Below, in pieces: positions 45,754 to 54,680 of a DNA stretch of 64,000 nucleotides; the first letter of the stretch is position 1; each line of letters opens with the position of its first letter. A program made the position numbers and the translations under genes. The stretch spans positions 1 to 64,000 of the forward strand of contig NZ_JAKUML010000005.1 of assembly GCF_022601685.1 (NCBI RefSeq), given 5' to 3'. The notes under the pieces were generated by a model. That model had not been told where the DNA came from. It searched no databases and saw nothing but the letters and a program-made list of their open reading frames with translations. Origin of the DNA: Acinetobacter sedimenti. GTDB lineage: Bacteria; Pseudomonadota; Gammaproteobacteria; Pseudomonadales; Moraxellaceae.

Positions 45754-46665
45754 ATGGTGGCTATAAGAATAGATATAGATCAAAAAGGTTTTACCTTGGT
45801 TGAATTAATAGTTGCTTTAGCAATAGGTCTAATTGTAAGCGCTGCGGCGTTACAACTCTTTACTGGTGGCATTATTACAACGAGAATGCAGGATGCGAGT
45901 GCTGAATTACAGGATAGTGGGGTGTTTGGTCTAGAGTATCTTGCTCGGGATATTCGTATGGCGAACTATAACAATACCAATGCGTTAGTGTTAACTGATC
46001 AGACGAATATGGGGGGGGTTGTTTTATCTAGTGGTGTGACTGGAGCGAATTTGCCTTTGGCTTCAGTGGCAGCTGGTTTGTTGAGTCATAGTGCAGGCGC
46101 ATCAAATGTTTCGGGTAATAGTGATCAGTTAACCATTCAATATATCTCTCCAGATAATCGTGTGAATTGCGAAGGGGAGTTGGTTGATGCAGGTGATTAT
46201 GTGATCCAAAGATACTTTCTTCGAAGAGATACCACCACTGGTGCAGGAGCTAATGATTTGGTTTTAGCTTGCGATGCAAATACTCCTGATACTGGGGCAG
46301 TTTCAATTACGGGTTTTGCGACTGGAAATGCGGGGGAAATGATTATGCCTCGAGTGGATCAGTTACGCTTTTATCTTGGAACTCGAATAGGAAATAATAC
46401 GTTTGCATATTATACCTTGGCGCAGTATCGTGCGACAGCTAACGCTGCAAGGTTGGCAGGCACGGAAGTTCCTCGAATTATATCTGTAAAAGTCAATGTG
46501 TTGGTTCGCTCTCGAGATAGTACTGCAAGTAAAGAAATCGATTTAACGCAGAGTTTTCCATTCTTAGATGGTGCAGTAACTCCAACAGATCAAACTACCC
46601 GATATATGCGTAGGATGTATTCTACTAACGTTACTTTCCGAAATGGATTGGGGGTGTCACAATGA
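45754..46665 (+). CDS. pilW: Minor pilin PilW
   Basis: A 303-residue minor pilin, the large PilW size. After a short leader ending DQKG comes FTLVELIVALAIGLIVSAAALQLF, then a long globular domain with conserved GVFGLEYLARDIRMANYNN and PRIISVKVNVLVRSRD segments. PilW joins PilV, PilX and PilE in the tip complex with PilY1. It overlaps pilX by four bases. Confidence 0.92.
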   Translation: MVAIRIDIDQKGFTLVELIVALAIGLIVSAAALQLFTGGIITTRMQDASAELQDSGVFGLEYLARDIRMANYNNTNALVLTDQTNMGGVVLSSGVTGANLPLASVAAGLLSHSAGASNVSGNSDQLTIQYISPDNRVNCEGELVDAGDYVIQRYFLRRDTTTGAGANDLVLACDANTPDTGAVSITGFATGNAGEMIMPRVDQLRFYLGTRIGNNTFAYYTLAQYRATANAARLAGTEVPRIISVKVNVLVRSRDSTASKEIDLTQSFPFLDGAVTPTDQTTRYMRRMYSTNVTFRNGLGVSQ

Positions 46666-47441
46666 TTACTGATGCTACGAAGTTATCCAATCAAAAGGGT
46701 TCAACATTAATTGTTGTGATGATTGTACTTTTGATGCTGACTATAGTAGGTGTGTTCGCTATTCGCACAGCTATGACTACATTAAATATTGCAACAAATG
46801 CGCAAACAAATCAGCTCCTTAGTCAGTCTGCTGATGCGCCAATCAATGGTTTGCAAAATCAAAATGTAGGTACAATTCGTAATTTGGGGAGTGTAATTGG
46901 ATTTGCTATTGAAGATAGTAAAGTTGAACAAGGGAAAGAGTATATATTTTGCTATCGCCCTACTTCGTCGTTACGACTTGCGAATACGATCAGTATGGCT
47001 GTGGCTCGGGTGGGTGCTGGTGGTGCCATTACTGCTGAAGGCCCAGCGGCTGCTTTTTGTGATTTAAGTGCTGACTTTGGTAGTAGCCGTGAGGCGGTAG
47101 TGACGCAAGTGTCTGTGAAAATACCAGTAGATCCACCAGCGAACTCATTGCCTGGAGATTTTTTGACTCAGGGTAATAATGAGTCAGAGGGGCAAATTAC
47201 ACAGACTGGTACTGTGAAACAACGGATTCGAATTACGACGACAGCGATCTTCCCAGTATTTGCGGCAAACCAAGCTGATGCGCAAGCCTGCGTGCGAACG
47301 CGACTTAATGACAATACAGACTCAGCTACAGCAGGATTTGTGACTGTGGCGCAATGTTTAGCAAACTTAGGTGTCCCCGTGAATAGTCAAATGCAAGAGT
47401 TCTATTTGCAAGACTGGATTGAACAGCTCAGTGAAATATAG
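46662..47441 (+). CDS. pilX: Minor pilin PilX
   Basis: A 259-residue GspK-like minor pilin. After SNQKG comes STLIVVMIVLLMLTIVGVFAIRTAMTTLNIATNAQTNQLLSQSA. Residue 5 of the mature chain is Val rather than Glu, as in GspK/PilX proteins that cap the pilus. It overlaps pilW by four bases and lies six bases before pilY1. The C-terminal half carries two Cys pairs (FCYRP, FCDLS, ACVRTRL, VAQCLANL). Confidence 0.9.
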   Translation: MITDATKLSNQKGSTLIVVMIVLLMLTIVGVFAIRTAMTTLNIATNAQTNQLLSQSADAPINGLQNQNVGTIRNLGSVIGFAIEDSKVEQGKEYIFCYRPTSSLRLANTISMAVARVGAGGAITAEGPAAAFCDLSADFGSSREAVVTQVSVKIPVDPPANSLPGDFLTQGNNESEGQITQTGTVKQRIRITTTAIFPVFAANQADAQACVRTRLNDNTDSATAGFVTVAQCLANLGVPVNSQMQEFYLQDWIEQLSEI

Positions 47442-47447
47442 AGGTAA

Positions 47448-50400
47448 ATGAAAATGAAATCATTAAATAAAGTAGCCTCCACTGCGACAAAGGCTAAACC
47501 GACGAGTTTTAACCGGTTGGCTGCGGCTTGTAGCGCATTCATGGGTGGTTTGCTCTGTATTAGCTCAGTCGCAGAGGCGACAGATATGCAAATCTACGCA
47601 GCACCGTCTGCTGGTAAAAAAACCATTATCATGATGCTCGATACATCAGGTTCGATGGCGTATTTTGATAATCCAAGTTGTTATTATAATTATTATGGTA
47701 ATACCTATCTTCATGGTACTGGAAGTTATGGCAGCACAACTCAAAGACCATATTCACGGCGCTATTGTAAAGACTCTAATGGTGCGGTGGCTGGTTTCGA
47801 TCGGTTGACAAATCTTAAGGATGGGATGTTCGAGTTTTTGAATAGCTCTAATCCAGTCTTGCAGAGTGTGCGAGTCGGTTTGGGAAATTATTCTGCGAAT
47901 GGTGATGGTCGAAGTGGTCAAATCCTTGTGCCTGCAGAAAAATTAGGTGCAGTTGGATCAACGCATCGAGAAGCCTTAAAAACAGCGGTAAAAGATCTCA
48001 CAGCATCTGGAGGGACGCCTTCGGCTCATGCGTACGCAGAGGCAGCTGCATATCTGATGGGGACGAATACAGTTGGTGTTGCTGATATTCAAGTGGATGT
48101 GTATAAAAGTGAAACAACGCGTCCAGTCTTAAGGTATACATGTCCTAGTAACTATCCATACTTAAGAACAAATGTAGACCCAGTAAGATGTTATGAAAGA
48201 TATGACTCTTGGAGAAGTCAGCCTTACCGTGGGGATAATGTGGTTGCAACTCCAGTCTATGGTTCAGAGATAACAACTTATTATCGTTGTGATTCATTAA
48301 GATCGACGGATTTTGATAATGGAACGCAATCCTGTCGTAGTGATGGATGGTCTGCATTGAGTGCGATGCCAAACGTATCGAACTTAACATTATCGAATGG
48401 TGTTTATACCAAAATAGAACAACAAGTGAATAATAGTGGTGATTCAGGTTTCTCTAGTTCAGCCAGTAGTACAAAGACGACGACAAATTATATTTCGCCT
48501 TTACCAGCTGTGGCTGATCGCGTGAGTTGTGATGGACAAGGGGTTTACTTTTTGTCTGATGGTGTTCCGAATAGTTCAAGTAATTCAAAGTCAACGTCGT
48601 TAATGAAAGCAGCCTTGGGGACGCTTGGTGCAAACTTTAATTGTACGGGTGGTCTGACTAATACTACGAATGATTCGGGTTGGGCTTGTATGGGGGAGTT
48701 TGCAAAAAAACTTTATAATAAAGATACAAACCCTGCTGGAGTTTCAATTCAGACTGCATTTGTAGGTTTTGGTTCTGATTTTACCAACCTGTCAGCAAGT
48801 AGTGATGTGCAGAATGCGTGTCGTTTGAGCTCTAGAACACAAAATGACCGAACTTCAGATGATGCTTGCTCCCCAACAGGTACATCAGGTTATACAGTTG
48901 CAAATCCAGGTTATGGTAATGGCGGTTTTTATACAACCCAAACTTCAGAGGGGGTTACGAATAGTGTCATTGACTTTATTAATAATTTATCAAAAGCGCC
49001 TATTGATCCATTGGCAACTGGTGCGGTTGCAGTACCAGTTGACTCTCTAGATCCTTCGAGCTTTCAAGAGCATGGTTACTTGCGTGCACTTGAACCCAAC
49101 CCAGCAACTCCAATCATGGTGTGGACGGGTAATTTGAAGAAATATAGTATCGTTGGTGGACAGTTGAAATATGGTTCGACTTCCGTTTTTGATACCAAAG
49201 GCGCATTAAATAAAAACACTAAAGATAATTGGAATACGTCATCAAGCGTTGATAATGGTGAAGTTCGCAAGGGTGGGGCATATGCACGGCTATTGATGCC
49301 AACGAGCACAACTTTTCAAACACGCCCATTGTTTACCGATATTGCTAGTGTGAGTAGCGGAAGTGTTGTGAAGCAAACAAGTGGTACTTTACTTTCGGTT
49401 CCTGTTCGACCTGTAGCTGATAATAATGGGGTGTTGAATGCCTTTGCGACACAGGCAACTCTAAAAGATTTTCCGCTTAATTTAAAACTAAGATTACTCA
49501 ATTATCTTGGTTATGATTTAGATTTGACATCGACTACAGCCTTGCCGACGACACTTACATCACCTGCAACTCCATTTATCTCGATGGGGGGGAGTGTGCA
49601 TTCATTCCCAGTGCAGTTAACTTATAGCGGTACCTTGGATGAGTATGGGGATTTGACCGATGCACGTACGCAGTCTGTACTTTATGGTAGTGCAGAAGGT
49701 GGTATACGTATAGTAAATGCGGACACTGGTGTTGAACAAATGGTCTTTGTTCCAGCAGATATCTTGAATTCTACAAATGCGAATGCTTTGCGTAAAGGTG
49801 AAGGTGGTAGCCTAGTATCAGGAATGGATAGTACTTGGATCTCTGATGCGTCTTATAAAGTGACAAGTTCAACTCAGGATGGATCGACTGTAGCGGCGAA
49901 GCAAATGAATGTCTATGGTGGTATGCGCATGGGTGGTAGCAGCTATTATGGTCTTAATGTCTTAAGCCCAAGTTCGCCTAAGCTCTTGTTCCGTGTCGGT
50001 GCTGACCAATCAAACTATTCACGAATGGGGCAAACTTGGTCGAAACCTGTTGTTGCAAATGTGCGTTATGGTGGTGAAATTAAGCGAGTTCTATTTGTTG
50101 GAGGTGGTTATGATATGTGTTATGAAAATCCACGCTTCAAACTAGGTTCTGCTTCGAATAGTAATACAGATTATCCTGACACAACGTGTAATAATGTGAA
50201 TGGAAGTAAAACCACTGCCAAAGGTAATGCAGTATATATGATTGATGCAACTACAGGTGCACGCTTGTGGTGGACAAGTAGTAGTGGTTCTGATACCAAT
50301 AATGCCAATATTACCCACAGTATTCCAAGCCGTATCAGTACCTTGGATCGTGATGGGGATGGTTTGGTTGATCACTTGTATTTTGGTGATTTAGGTGGAC

Positions 50401-51308
50401 AATTGTTCCGTGCGGATTTGAATAATACCAGTGGTACAACTGCGGCCAACTTTGGGAAACGTGTTGTACGCATGGCTGAGTTGGGTGCGACGACGGATCG
50501 GACCAATGGTGACCAGCCTAGATTCTTTCAACCACCTACAGTAACGTTCCATATTGATGGTACAAATCGCTTTATTGTACTTGGCATTGCATCTGGGGAT
50601 CGTAGTACGCCACTTGATGTTACGCCAGCAGTAGGCCGGGAAGGAATGTTGCCAGTATCGGCGATGACGGCTCGCCCTGATAATAATGTGTATGGCATTA
50701 TTGATCATGACTTTTCACAAAAGACATTAATCACTGGCTCACCAACCTTGAAGTCTGAAAACATCGCAATGACTCAGCTACAAAAGGATCCGCAGAATGT
50801 ATCTGGTGCGTTGACATCGTTGTTCTTCCCTGCGACGTCATCTACAAAACATGGTTGGTATCGTTCATTGTCTACAGTCGCTTCTGGTGCGCGGGTAAGC
50901 GGGGCGAGTTTAGGTGGAATGAAAGCTTTTGAGGATGAGCCATTAGCAATCACCAATCGGTTAATCGTACCTGTATATGATCCAGACGGTAAGGTCATGG
51001 CAAGTAATAATCCATGTAGTACACGGGTGATCGGCGAAACGGTAATACAGCAGTTCTGTCTGCCGTATGGTAAGTGTACTGATTCAACCATTGTCACAGG
51101 CTATGATTCAGATAATGTCGTGGCGAGTGGTATTGTTGGTTCGGTATTTGTGCCAATTGGTGATCCGTTAGATGGAGAATGTAAAGGTGAAAACTGTAAA
51201 AAATTCGCTTTACTTAATCAGAAAGGTGCGCCAAAAGGAGAATGGATTTCTAATGTGATTTTGAATCCAGTGCGTTGGTATGAAAAGAACATTCAGGGTA
51301 CAGATTAA
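47448..51308 (+). CDS. pilY1: Type IV pilus tip adhesin PilY1
   Basis: A 1286-residue secreted protein. Signal peptide to about residue 45, then a von Willebrand A domain with MIDAS residues DTSGS at 65-69. The C-terminal half is the PilY1 beta-propeller with a calcium loop DRDGDGLVD (in IPSRISTLDRDGDGLVDHLYFGDLGGQLFRADL), which controls pilus extension and retraction in Pseudomonas. Tyr/Asn/Ser-rich repeats occur in the N-terminal half. Equivalent to ComC of A. baylyi, needed for DNA uptake. ATG 47448 or 47454 may start it. Located between pilX and pilE as usual. Confidence 0.95.
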   Translation: MKMKSLNKVASTATKAKPTSFNRLAAACSAFMGGLLCISSVAEATDMQIYAAPSAGKKTIIMMLDTSGSMAYFDNPSCYYNYYGNTYLHGTGSYGSTTQRPYSRRYCKDSNGAVAGFDRLTNLKDGMFEFLNSSNPVLQSVRVGLGNYSANGDGRSGQILVPAEKLGAVGSTHREALKTAVKDLTASGGTPSAHAYAEAAAYLMGTNTVGVADIQVDVYKSETTRPVLRYTCPSNYPYLRTNVDPVRCYERYDSWRSQPYRGDNVVATPVYGSEITTYYRCDSLRSTDFDNGTQSCRSDGWSALSAMPNVSNLTLSNGVYTKIEQQVNNSGDSGFSSSASSTKTTTNYISPLPAVADRVSCDGQGVYFLSDGVPNSSSNSKSTSLMKAALGTLGANFNCTGGLTNTTNDSGWACMGEFAKKLYNKDTNPAGVSIQTAFVGFGSDFTNLSASSDVQNACRLSSRTQNDRTSDDACSPTGTSGYTVANPGYGNGGFYTTQTSEGVTNSVIDFINNLSKAPIDPLATGAVAVPVDSLDPSSFQEHGYLRALEPNPATPIMVWTGNLKKYSIVGGQLKYGSTSVFDTKGALNKNTKDNWNTSSSVDNGEVRKGGAYARLLMPTSTTFQTRPLFTDIASVSSGSVVKQTSGTLLSVPVRPVADNNGVLNAFATQATLKDFPLNLKLRLLNYLGYDLDLTSTTALPTTLTSPATPFISMGGSVHSFPVQLTYSGTLDEYGDLTDARTQSVLYGSAEGGIRIVNADTGVEQMVFVPADILNSTNANALRKGEGGSLVSGMDSTWISDASYKVTSSTQDGSTVAAKQMNVYGGMRMGGSSYYGLNVLSPSSPKLLFRVGADQSNYSRMGQTWSKPVVANVRYGGEIKRVLFVGGGYDMCYENPRFKLGSASNSNTDYPDTTCNNVNGSKTTAKGNAVYMIDATTGARLWWTSSSGSDTNNANITHSIPSRISTLDRDGDGLVDHLYFGDLGGQLFRADLNNTSGTTAANFGKRVVRMAELGATTDRTNGDQPRFFQPPTVTFHIDGTNRFIVLGIASGDRSTPLDVTPAVGREGMLPVSAMTARPDNNVYGIIDHDFSQKTLITGSPTLKSENIAMTQLQKDPQNVSGALTSLFFPATSSTKHGWYRSLSTVASGARVSGASLGGMKAFEDEPLAITNRLIVPVYDPDGKVMASNNPCSTRVIGETVIQQFCLPYGKCTDSTIVTGYDSDNVVASGIVGSVFVPIGDPLDGECKGENCKKFALLNQKGAPKGEWISNVILNPVRWYEKNIQGTD

Positions 51309-51314
51309 CGGAGT

Positions 51315-51839
51315 ATGATGATGCGTAAAAAACATAATCAGCATAGTCAAGTTGGTGGGTTTACCTTGATTGAGGTGATGGTGGTAGTTGTAATTATATC
51401 TATAGTTGCAGCTATTGCTTTCCCTAGCTATCTCGCTTACACAAGAAAGGCATCGGCATCATTGGCTGAGCAGGAAATTTTGAAGTTAGCAGAGCAGTTG
51501 GAGCGACATAAATCAAGAAATTTTACCTATCGTGCTTTTGATGCAACTTCGATCTATGGGACAACTGGTGTAACGGCAGCTACAGTTAATATCCCAGTAG
51601 GTTCTACGGGAACAGCTGTTAAATATGTTATTACCATTCGGGATTTAAATGCACCTACTTTGGCACTGAGTGCTAATGGTGCACGTGGTCGGGGTTATGC
51701 AATAAGAGCTGCAACAGCAGATGCGCAGAGTTTTAATTATTTGCTAACGAGTGGTGGGGTGCGTTGTAAAAATAAAAGTGCAACACTCGTAACTTTTGTA
51801 GGTTGTGGTACAGATGCGAATGGAGCTCAGGAATGGTAA
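51315..51839 (+). CDS. pilE: Minor pilin PilE (ComE-like)
   Basis: A 174-residue minor pilin. A long Lys/His/Gln-rich leader (MMMRKKHNQHSQVGG) precedes FTLIEVMVVVVIISIVAAIAFPSYLAYTRKASASLAEQEILKL, with Glu5. A C-terminal Cys pair (VRCKNKS, VGCGTD) can close a disulfide loop. It corresponds in place to PilE of Pseudomonas and to comE of A. baylyi. Stops inside the start of the next pilin gene (seven-base overlap). Confidence 0.88.
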   Translation: MMMRKKHNQHSQVGGFTLIEVMVVVVIISIVAAIAFPSYLAYTRKASASLAEQEILKLAEQLERHKSRNFTYRAFDATSIYGTTGVTAATVNIPVGSTGTAVKYVITIRDLNAPTLALSANGARGRGYAIRAATADAQSFNYLLTSGGVRCKNKSATLVTFVGCGTDANGAQEW

Positions 51840-52267
51840 CTAATCATCAGGGTTATACGATCATAGAGTTGCTAATCGCCATAGCGGTTTTGGGTATTCT
51901 GGCAGCTATTGCTTACCCATCTTATAAAAACTATATTGTTAAAACAAACCGTGTTGATGTGCAAAATGAAATGTTGCAGGAGGCAAGAAACCTAGCGAAT
52001 TATAAAATGGCTAGAGGTACTTTCACTGGGGCGACATTGAGTAATAGTGCAACAACGAAAAACTATCCTGCAACAGGCACTGCGCAGTATGGAATAAGTT
52101 TAAATATTCCTGCTGGTGGAAGAAGTTGGACGATAAGTGCCACGCCTAAGCCAAGTGCTAATCAAACAGGTGATGGTATAGTTCAGTTGAATCATCGTGG
52201 AGAAAAGTGCTGGACAAAAGGTGGAAGTTGTACGCCATCAGCGACGACAAACTGGGACGGTCGCTAA
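51833..52267 (+). CDS. Minor pilin PilE/ComF-like
   Basis: 144 residues from ATG 51833 (the longer frame at 51803 would add residues before the leader). Leader MVTNHQG, then YTIIELLIAIAVLGILAAIAYPSYKNYIVKTNRVDVQNEM with Glu5. The C-terminal Cys pair KCWTKGGSCTPS forms the D-loop typical of PilE. A second PilE-type pilin at the operon end matches the comE-comF pair of A. baylyi. Last gene of the minor-pilin operon. Confidence 0.88.
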   Translation: MVTNHQGYTIIELLIAIAVLGILAAIAYPSYKNYIVKTNRVDVQNEMLQEARNLANYKMARGTFTGATLSNSATTKNYPATGTAQYGISLNIPAGGRSWTISATPKPSANQTGDGIVQLNHRGEKCWTKGGSCTPSATTNWDGR

Positions 52268-52347
52268 TCGGTTTGGGTAAAATTGAATAGAAAGAGAAAA
52301 TCTGACGAAACCCCTTTATAAAATTTACGTTATCGCTTAAAATATCT

Positions 52348-52383
52348 GCCTTTTGATGCCTCGTGTATCAAAAGGCTTCTTTT
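52348..52383 (+). terminator. Terminator of the minor-pilin operon
   Basis: GCCTTTTGAT (52348-52357) pairs with ATCAAAAGGC (52367-52376) around GCCTCGTGT; TTCTTTTTT follows. It lies 31 bases before rpsP, so rpsP needs its own promoter or the stem acts as an attenuator. Confidence 0.88.
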
Positions 52384-52413
52384 TTAAGAACACTTTTTAG
52401 TAGAGAGTATGAC

Positions 52414-52659
52414 ATGGTCGTAATTCGTTTAGCCCGTGGTGGCGCTAAAAAACGTCCGTTCTATCAAGTAATTGTGACAGATAGTCGCAATGCACGTGAT
52501 GGTCGTTTTATCGAGCGTATTGGCTTCTTTAACCCAACTGCACAAGGTCAAGCAGAAAAAATCCGTTTGGATGCAGACCGTTATGCACACTGGGTAGCTC
52601 AAGGTGCACAACCTTCTGAGCGTGTTGCTGCGATTGCAAAACAAGCAGCGACTGCTTAA
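52414..52659 (+). CDS. rpsP: 30S ribosomal protein S16
   Basis: 81 residues from ATG 52414; [21 protein letters not shown] is the invariant S16 start, and a longer frame upstream is not real. [24 protein letters not shown] is also conserved. It heads the classic rpsP-rimM-trmD-rplS operon. A sigma-70 type pair, TTTATA (52315-52320) and TAAAAT (52338-52343), 17 bases apart, may be its promoter. Confidence 0.97.
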   Translation: MVVIRLARGGAKKRPFYQVIVTDSRNARDGRFIERIGFFNPTAQGQAEKIRLDADRYAHWVAQGAQPSERVAAIAKQAATA

Positions 52660-52662
52660 TAG

Positions 52663-53217
52663 ATGAATCAAACCACCGTGCAGGATGTGCCTGAAGATCG
52701 TATCCAGATCGGACAGCTACGTTCGCCGTATGGATTAAATGGTTGGCTTTGGGTCTTTTCGAAGACTGATCCATTGAGCAATATGTTTGACTATCTTCCT
52801 TGGTATATCCAAACCAAGACAGGTTGGCAGACAGTAGATGTAAAACGTTGGAAAACACAGGGCAAAGGTTTGGTGGTTTCGCTCAAAGGTGTGAGTGATC
52901 GCACGGTAGCGGAGCAGATAATCGGTGCTGAGATTTGGGTTTCCAAATCACAATTGCCTCAAGCAGGTATGGATGAATACTACTGGAATGATCTGAAAGG
53001 TCTGACGGTGCTTGGTTTAGATGATTCTGAGAATGAAGTTAATCTTGGCAAGATTCATGAGCTGTTTGAAACTGGCGCAAATGATGTCATGGTGGTTCAC
53101 GCAACACCTGAGAGCATTGACGCTGAGGAGCGGATGATTCCGTGGCATAAAGATGTGGTTCAACGGGTTGATATTGAAGCAGGTCGTATTTACGTCAATT
53201 GGGGCGTAGATTATTAA
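52663..53217 (+). CDS. rimM: Ribosome maturation factor RimM
   Basis: A 184-residue protein that helps 30S head assembly by binding S19. RIQIGQLRSPYGLNGWLWVFSKTDP at the N-terminus and ETGANDVMVVHATPESIDAEERMIPWHKDVV in the PRC-barrel domain are family hallmarks. It follows rpsP by three bases. Confidence 0.96.
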   Translation: MNQTTVQDVPEDRIQIGQLRSPYGLNGWLWVFSKTDPLSNMFDYLPWYIQTKTGWQTVDVKRWKTQGKGLVVSLKGVSDRTVAEQIIGAEIWVSKSQLPQAGMDEYYWNDLKGLTVLGLDDSENEVNLGKIHELFETGANDVMVVHATPESIDAEERMIPWHKDVVQRVDIEAGRIYVNWGVDY

Positions 53218-53262
53218 TATCGTAATAGATATTAATTTTAAACTGGAAATGAGGAATCTCTG

Positions 53263-54003
53263 ATGTGGTTTGCAGTGATTACATTATTTCCCGAGATGTT
53301 TGAAGCGATCACCGCATTTGGTATTAGCGGGCGTGCAGCAAAACGTGAGCAAGTACAAGTCACTTGTATTAACCCACGAGATTTTGCAGAGGGCAACTAT
53401 AAACGAGTGGATGAACGTCCATTTGGCGGTGGTCCTGGTATGGTGATGAGGGCTGAGCCTTTGGCAAAAGCGATTAATCATGCCAAACAGCTTGCGCAGC
53501 AAGCAGGATGTACCATTGTCCCAGTGGTGTATATGTCACCGCAAGGGCAGACTCTGAGTGAGGTCGCAGTACAGCAATTTGTCAACTATGATGGTTTGAT
53601 TGTGCTTTGCGGACGTTATGAAGGGGTAGATGAGCGTTTGATCCAGCGTTATGTCGATCAAGAATGGTCGATTGGAGATTATGTCTTATCGGGTGGTGAG
53701 CTTCCTGCGATGGTATTACTCGATAGTGTAATTCGGCGATTACCGAATGTGATGTCGGATGAACAATCTGCTTTGCAAGATTCTTTTGTGGATGGTCTTT
53801 TAGATTGCCCACAATATACCAAGCCTGATCATTTCGAAGGCTTAGATGTACCAGCAGTACTCAAGTCTGGTCATCATGGCAACATTGAGAAATGGCGGTT
53901 TTTGCAGCGTTATCAGCGTACACTTGAGCGTCGTCCAGAATTGGTCGAACAAGCGAAACTGAGCAAGCAGCAAGAAAAATGGCTTAAAATGAGCGAGGAA
54001 TAA
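53263..54003 (+). CDS. trmD: tRNA (guanine37-N1)-methyltransferase
   Basis: A 246-residue SPOUT methyltransferase with trefoil-knot motifs: [76 protein letters not shown]. It methylates G37 of tRNAs reading proline, leucine and arginine codons and so prevents frameshifting. Normal length; a structured spacer of 234 bases separates it from rplS. Confidence 0.97.
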   Translation: MWFAVITLFPEMFEAITAFGISGRAAKREQVQVTCINPRDFAEGNYKRVDERPFGGGPGMVMRAEPLAKAINHAKQLAQQAGCTIVPVVYMSPQGQTLSEVAVQQFVNYDGLIVLCGRYEGVDERLIQRYVDQEWSIGDYVLSGGELPAMVLLDSVIRRLPNVMSDEQSALQDSFVDGLLDCPQYTKPDHFEGLDVPAVLKSGHHGNIEKWRFLQRYQRTLERRPELVEQAKLSKQQEKWLKMSEE

Positions 54004-54237
54004 CAACGATTGATAATCGTTGTCCTGAGGAACGAGTGTTCCGTAAGGAGATGAGAAGCTATGCTTCGAATTGATTCTTCAGAATCATAAATGTGCGCTT
54101 TAAAGTTTTGACTTCATAAAAAATCAAACTTTAAGGTTTAGATAAACGGGTTGATATGCGAATAGCCTCTGTCCCCAGCGAAACAATATTTATTTTAAAC
54201 ATGGAAATATTGCGTTCGCATATTGGAGATTCCCACA
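54004..54237 (+). promoter_or_regulatory. Structured trmD-rplS spacer with several hairpins
   Basis: Consecutive hairpins: CAACGATT/AATCGTTG (54004-54022), GGAAC/GTTCC (54029-54042), GAAGC/GCTTC (54055-54067), GATTCT/AGAATC (54073-54086) and TTAAAGTTT/AAACTTTAA (54100-54134). Then an outer stem ATATGCGAA (54154-54162) / TTCGCATAT (54215-54223) with an inner one CAATATTT (54184-54191) / AAATATTG (54205-54212). With wobble pairs the outer stem reaches the GG of the rplS ribosome binding site (GGAGA, 54225-54229). Confidence 0.6.
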
Positions 54238-54612
54238 ATGAGTGGCAAACATCCTTTAGTTCAAGCAGTTGAAAATGCTCAATTGAAATCTGATATCCCT
54301 GCGTTTGCACCAGGTGATACAGTTGTCGTATCTGTAAAAGTAAAAGAGGGTAACCGTGAACGTCTTCAGGCATACGAAGGTATCGTCATTGCGAAGAAAA
54401 ACCGTGGTTTAAACTCATCTTTCACAGTGCGTAAGATTTCGAGCGGTGTTGGTGTTGAGCGTGTTTTCCAAACACATTCACCAGTTGTTGCAAAAATCGA
54501 AGTGAAACGTCGTGGTGACGTTCGTCGTGCGAAACTTTACTACCTACGTGGTCTTACTGGTAAAGCTGCACGTATTCGTGAAAAGTTACCTGCTCGTAAA
54601 ACAGAAGTATAA
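54238..54612 (+). CDS. rplS: 50S ribosomal protein L19
   Basis: 124 residues from ATG 54238; GGAGA lies eight bases upstream. [17 protein letters not shown], then [35 protein letters not shown] and a basic [15 protein letters not shown] are the L19 signature. It sits at the 30S-50S interface. Last gene of the rpsP operon, followed by a strong terminator. Confidence 0.97.
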   Translation: MSGKHPLVQAVENAQLKSDIPAFAPGDTVVVSVKVKEGNRERLQAYEGIVIAKKNRGLNSSFTVRKISSGVGVERVFQTHSPVVAKIEVKRRGDVRRAKLYYLRGLTGKAARIREKLPARKTEV

Positions 54613-54630
54613 TCGCTGTTTTAGAGTGAA

Positions 54631-54660
54631 AAAAATGCGCCATGTTTGGCGCATTTTTTT
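54631..54660. terminator. Bidirectional terminator between rplS and the lipases
   Basis: AAAAATGCGCC (54631-54641) pairs with GGCGCATTTTT (54648-54658) around ATGTTT; A and T runs on both sides. Confidence 0.93.
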
Positions 54661-54680
54661 ATGCCTAAAAATTTTGTTTA

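Noticed and set aside
48145-48390. Open frame antisense to pilY1
   Set aside because: No start signal or similarity; it lies inside a well-supported gene.
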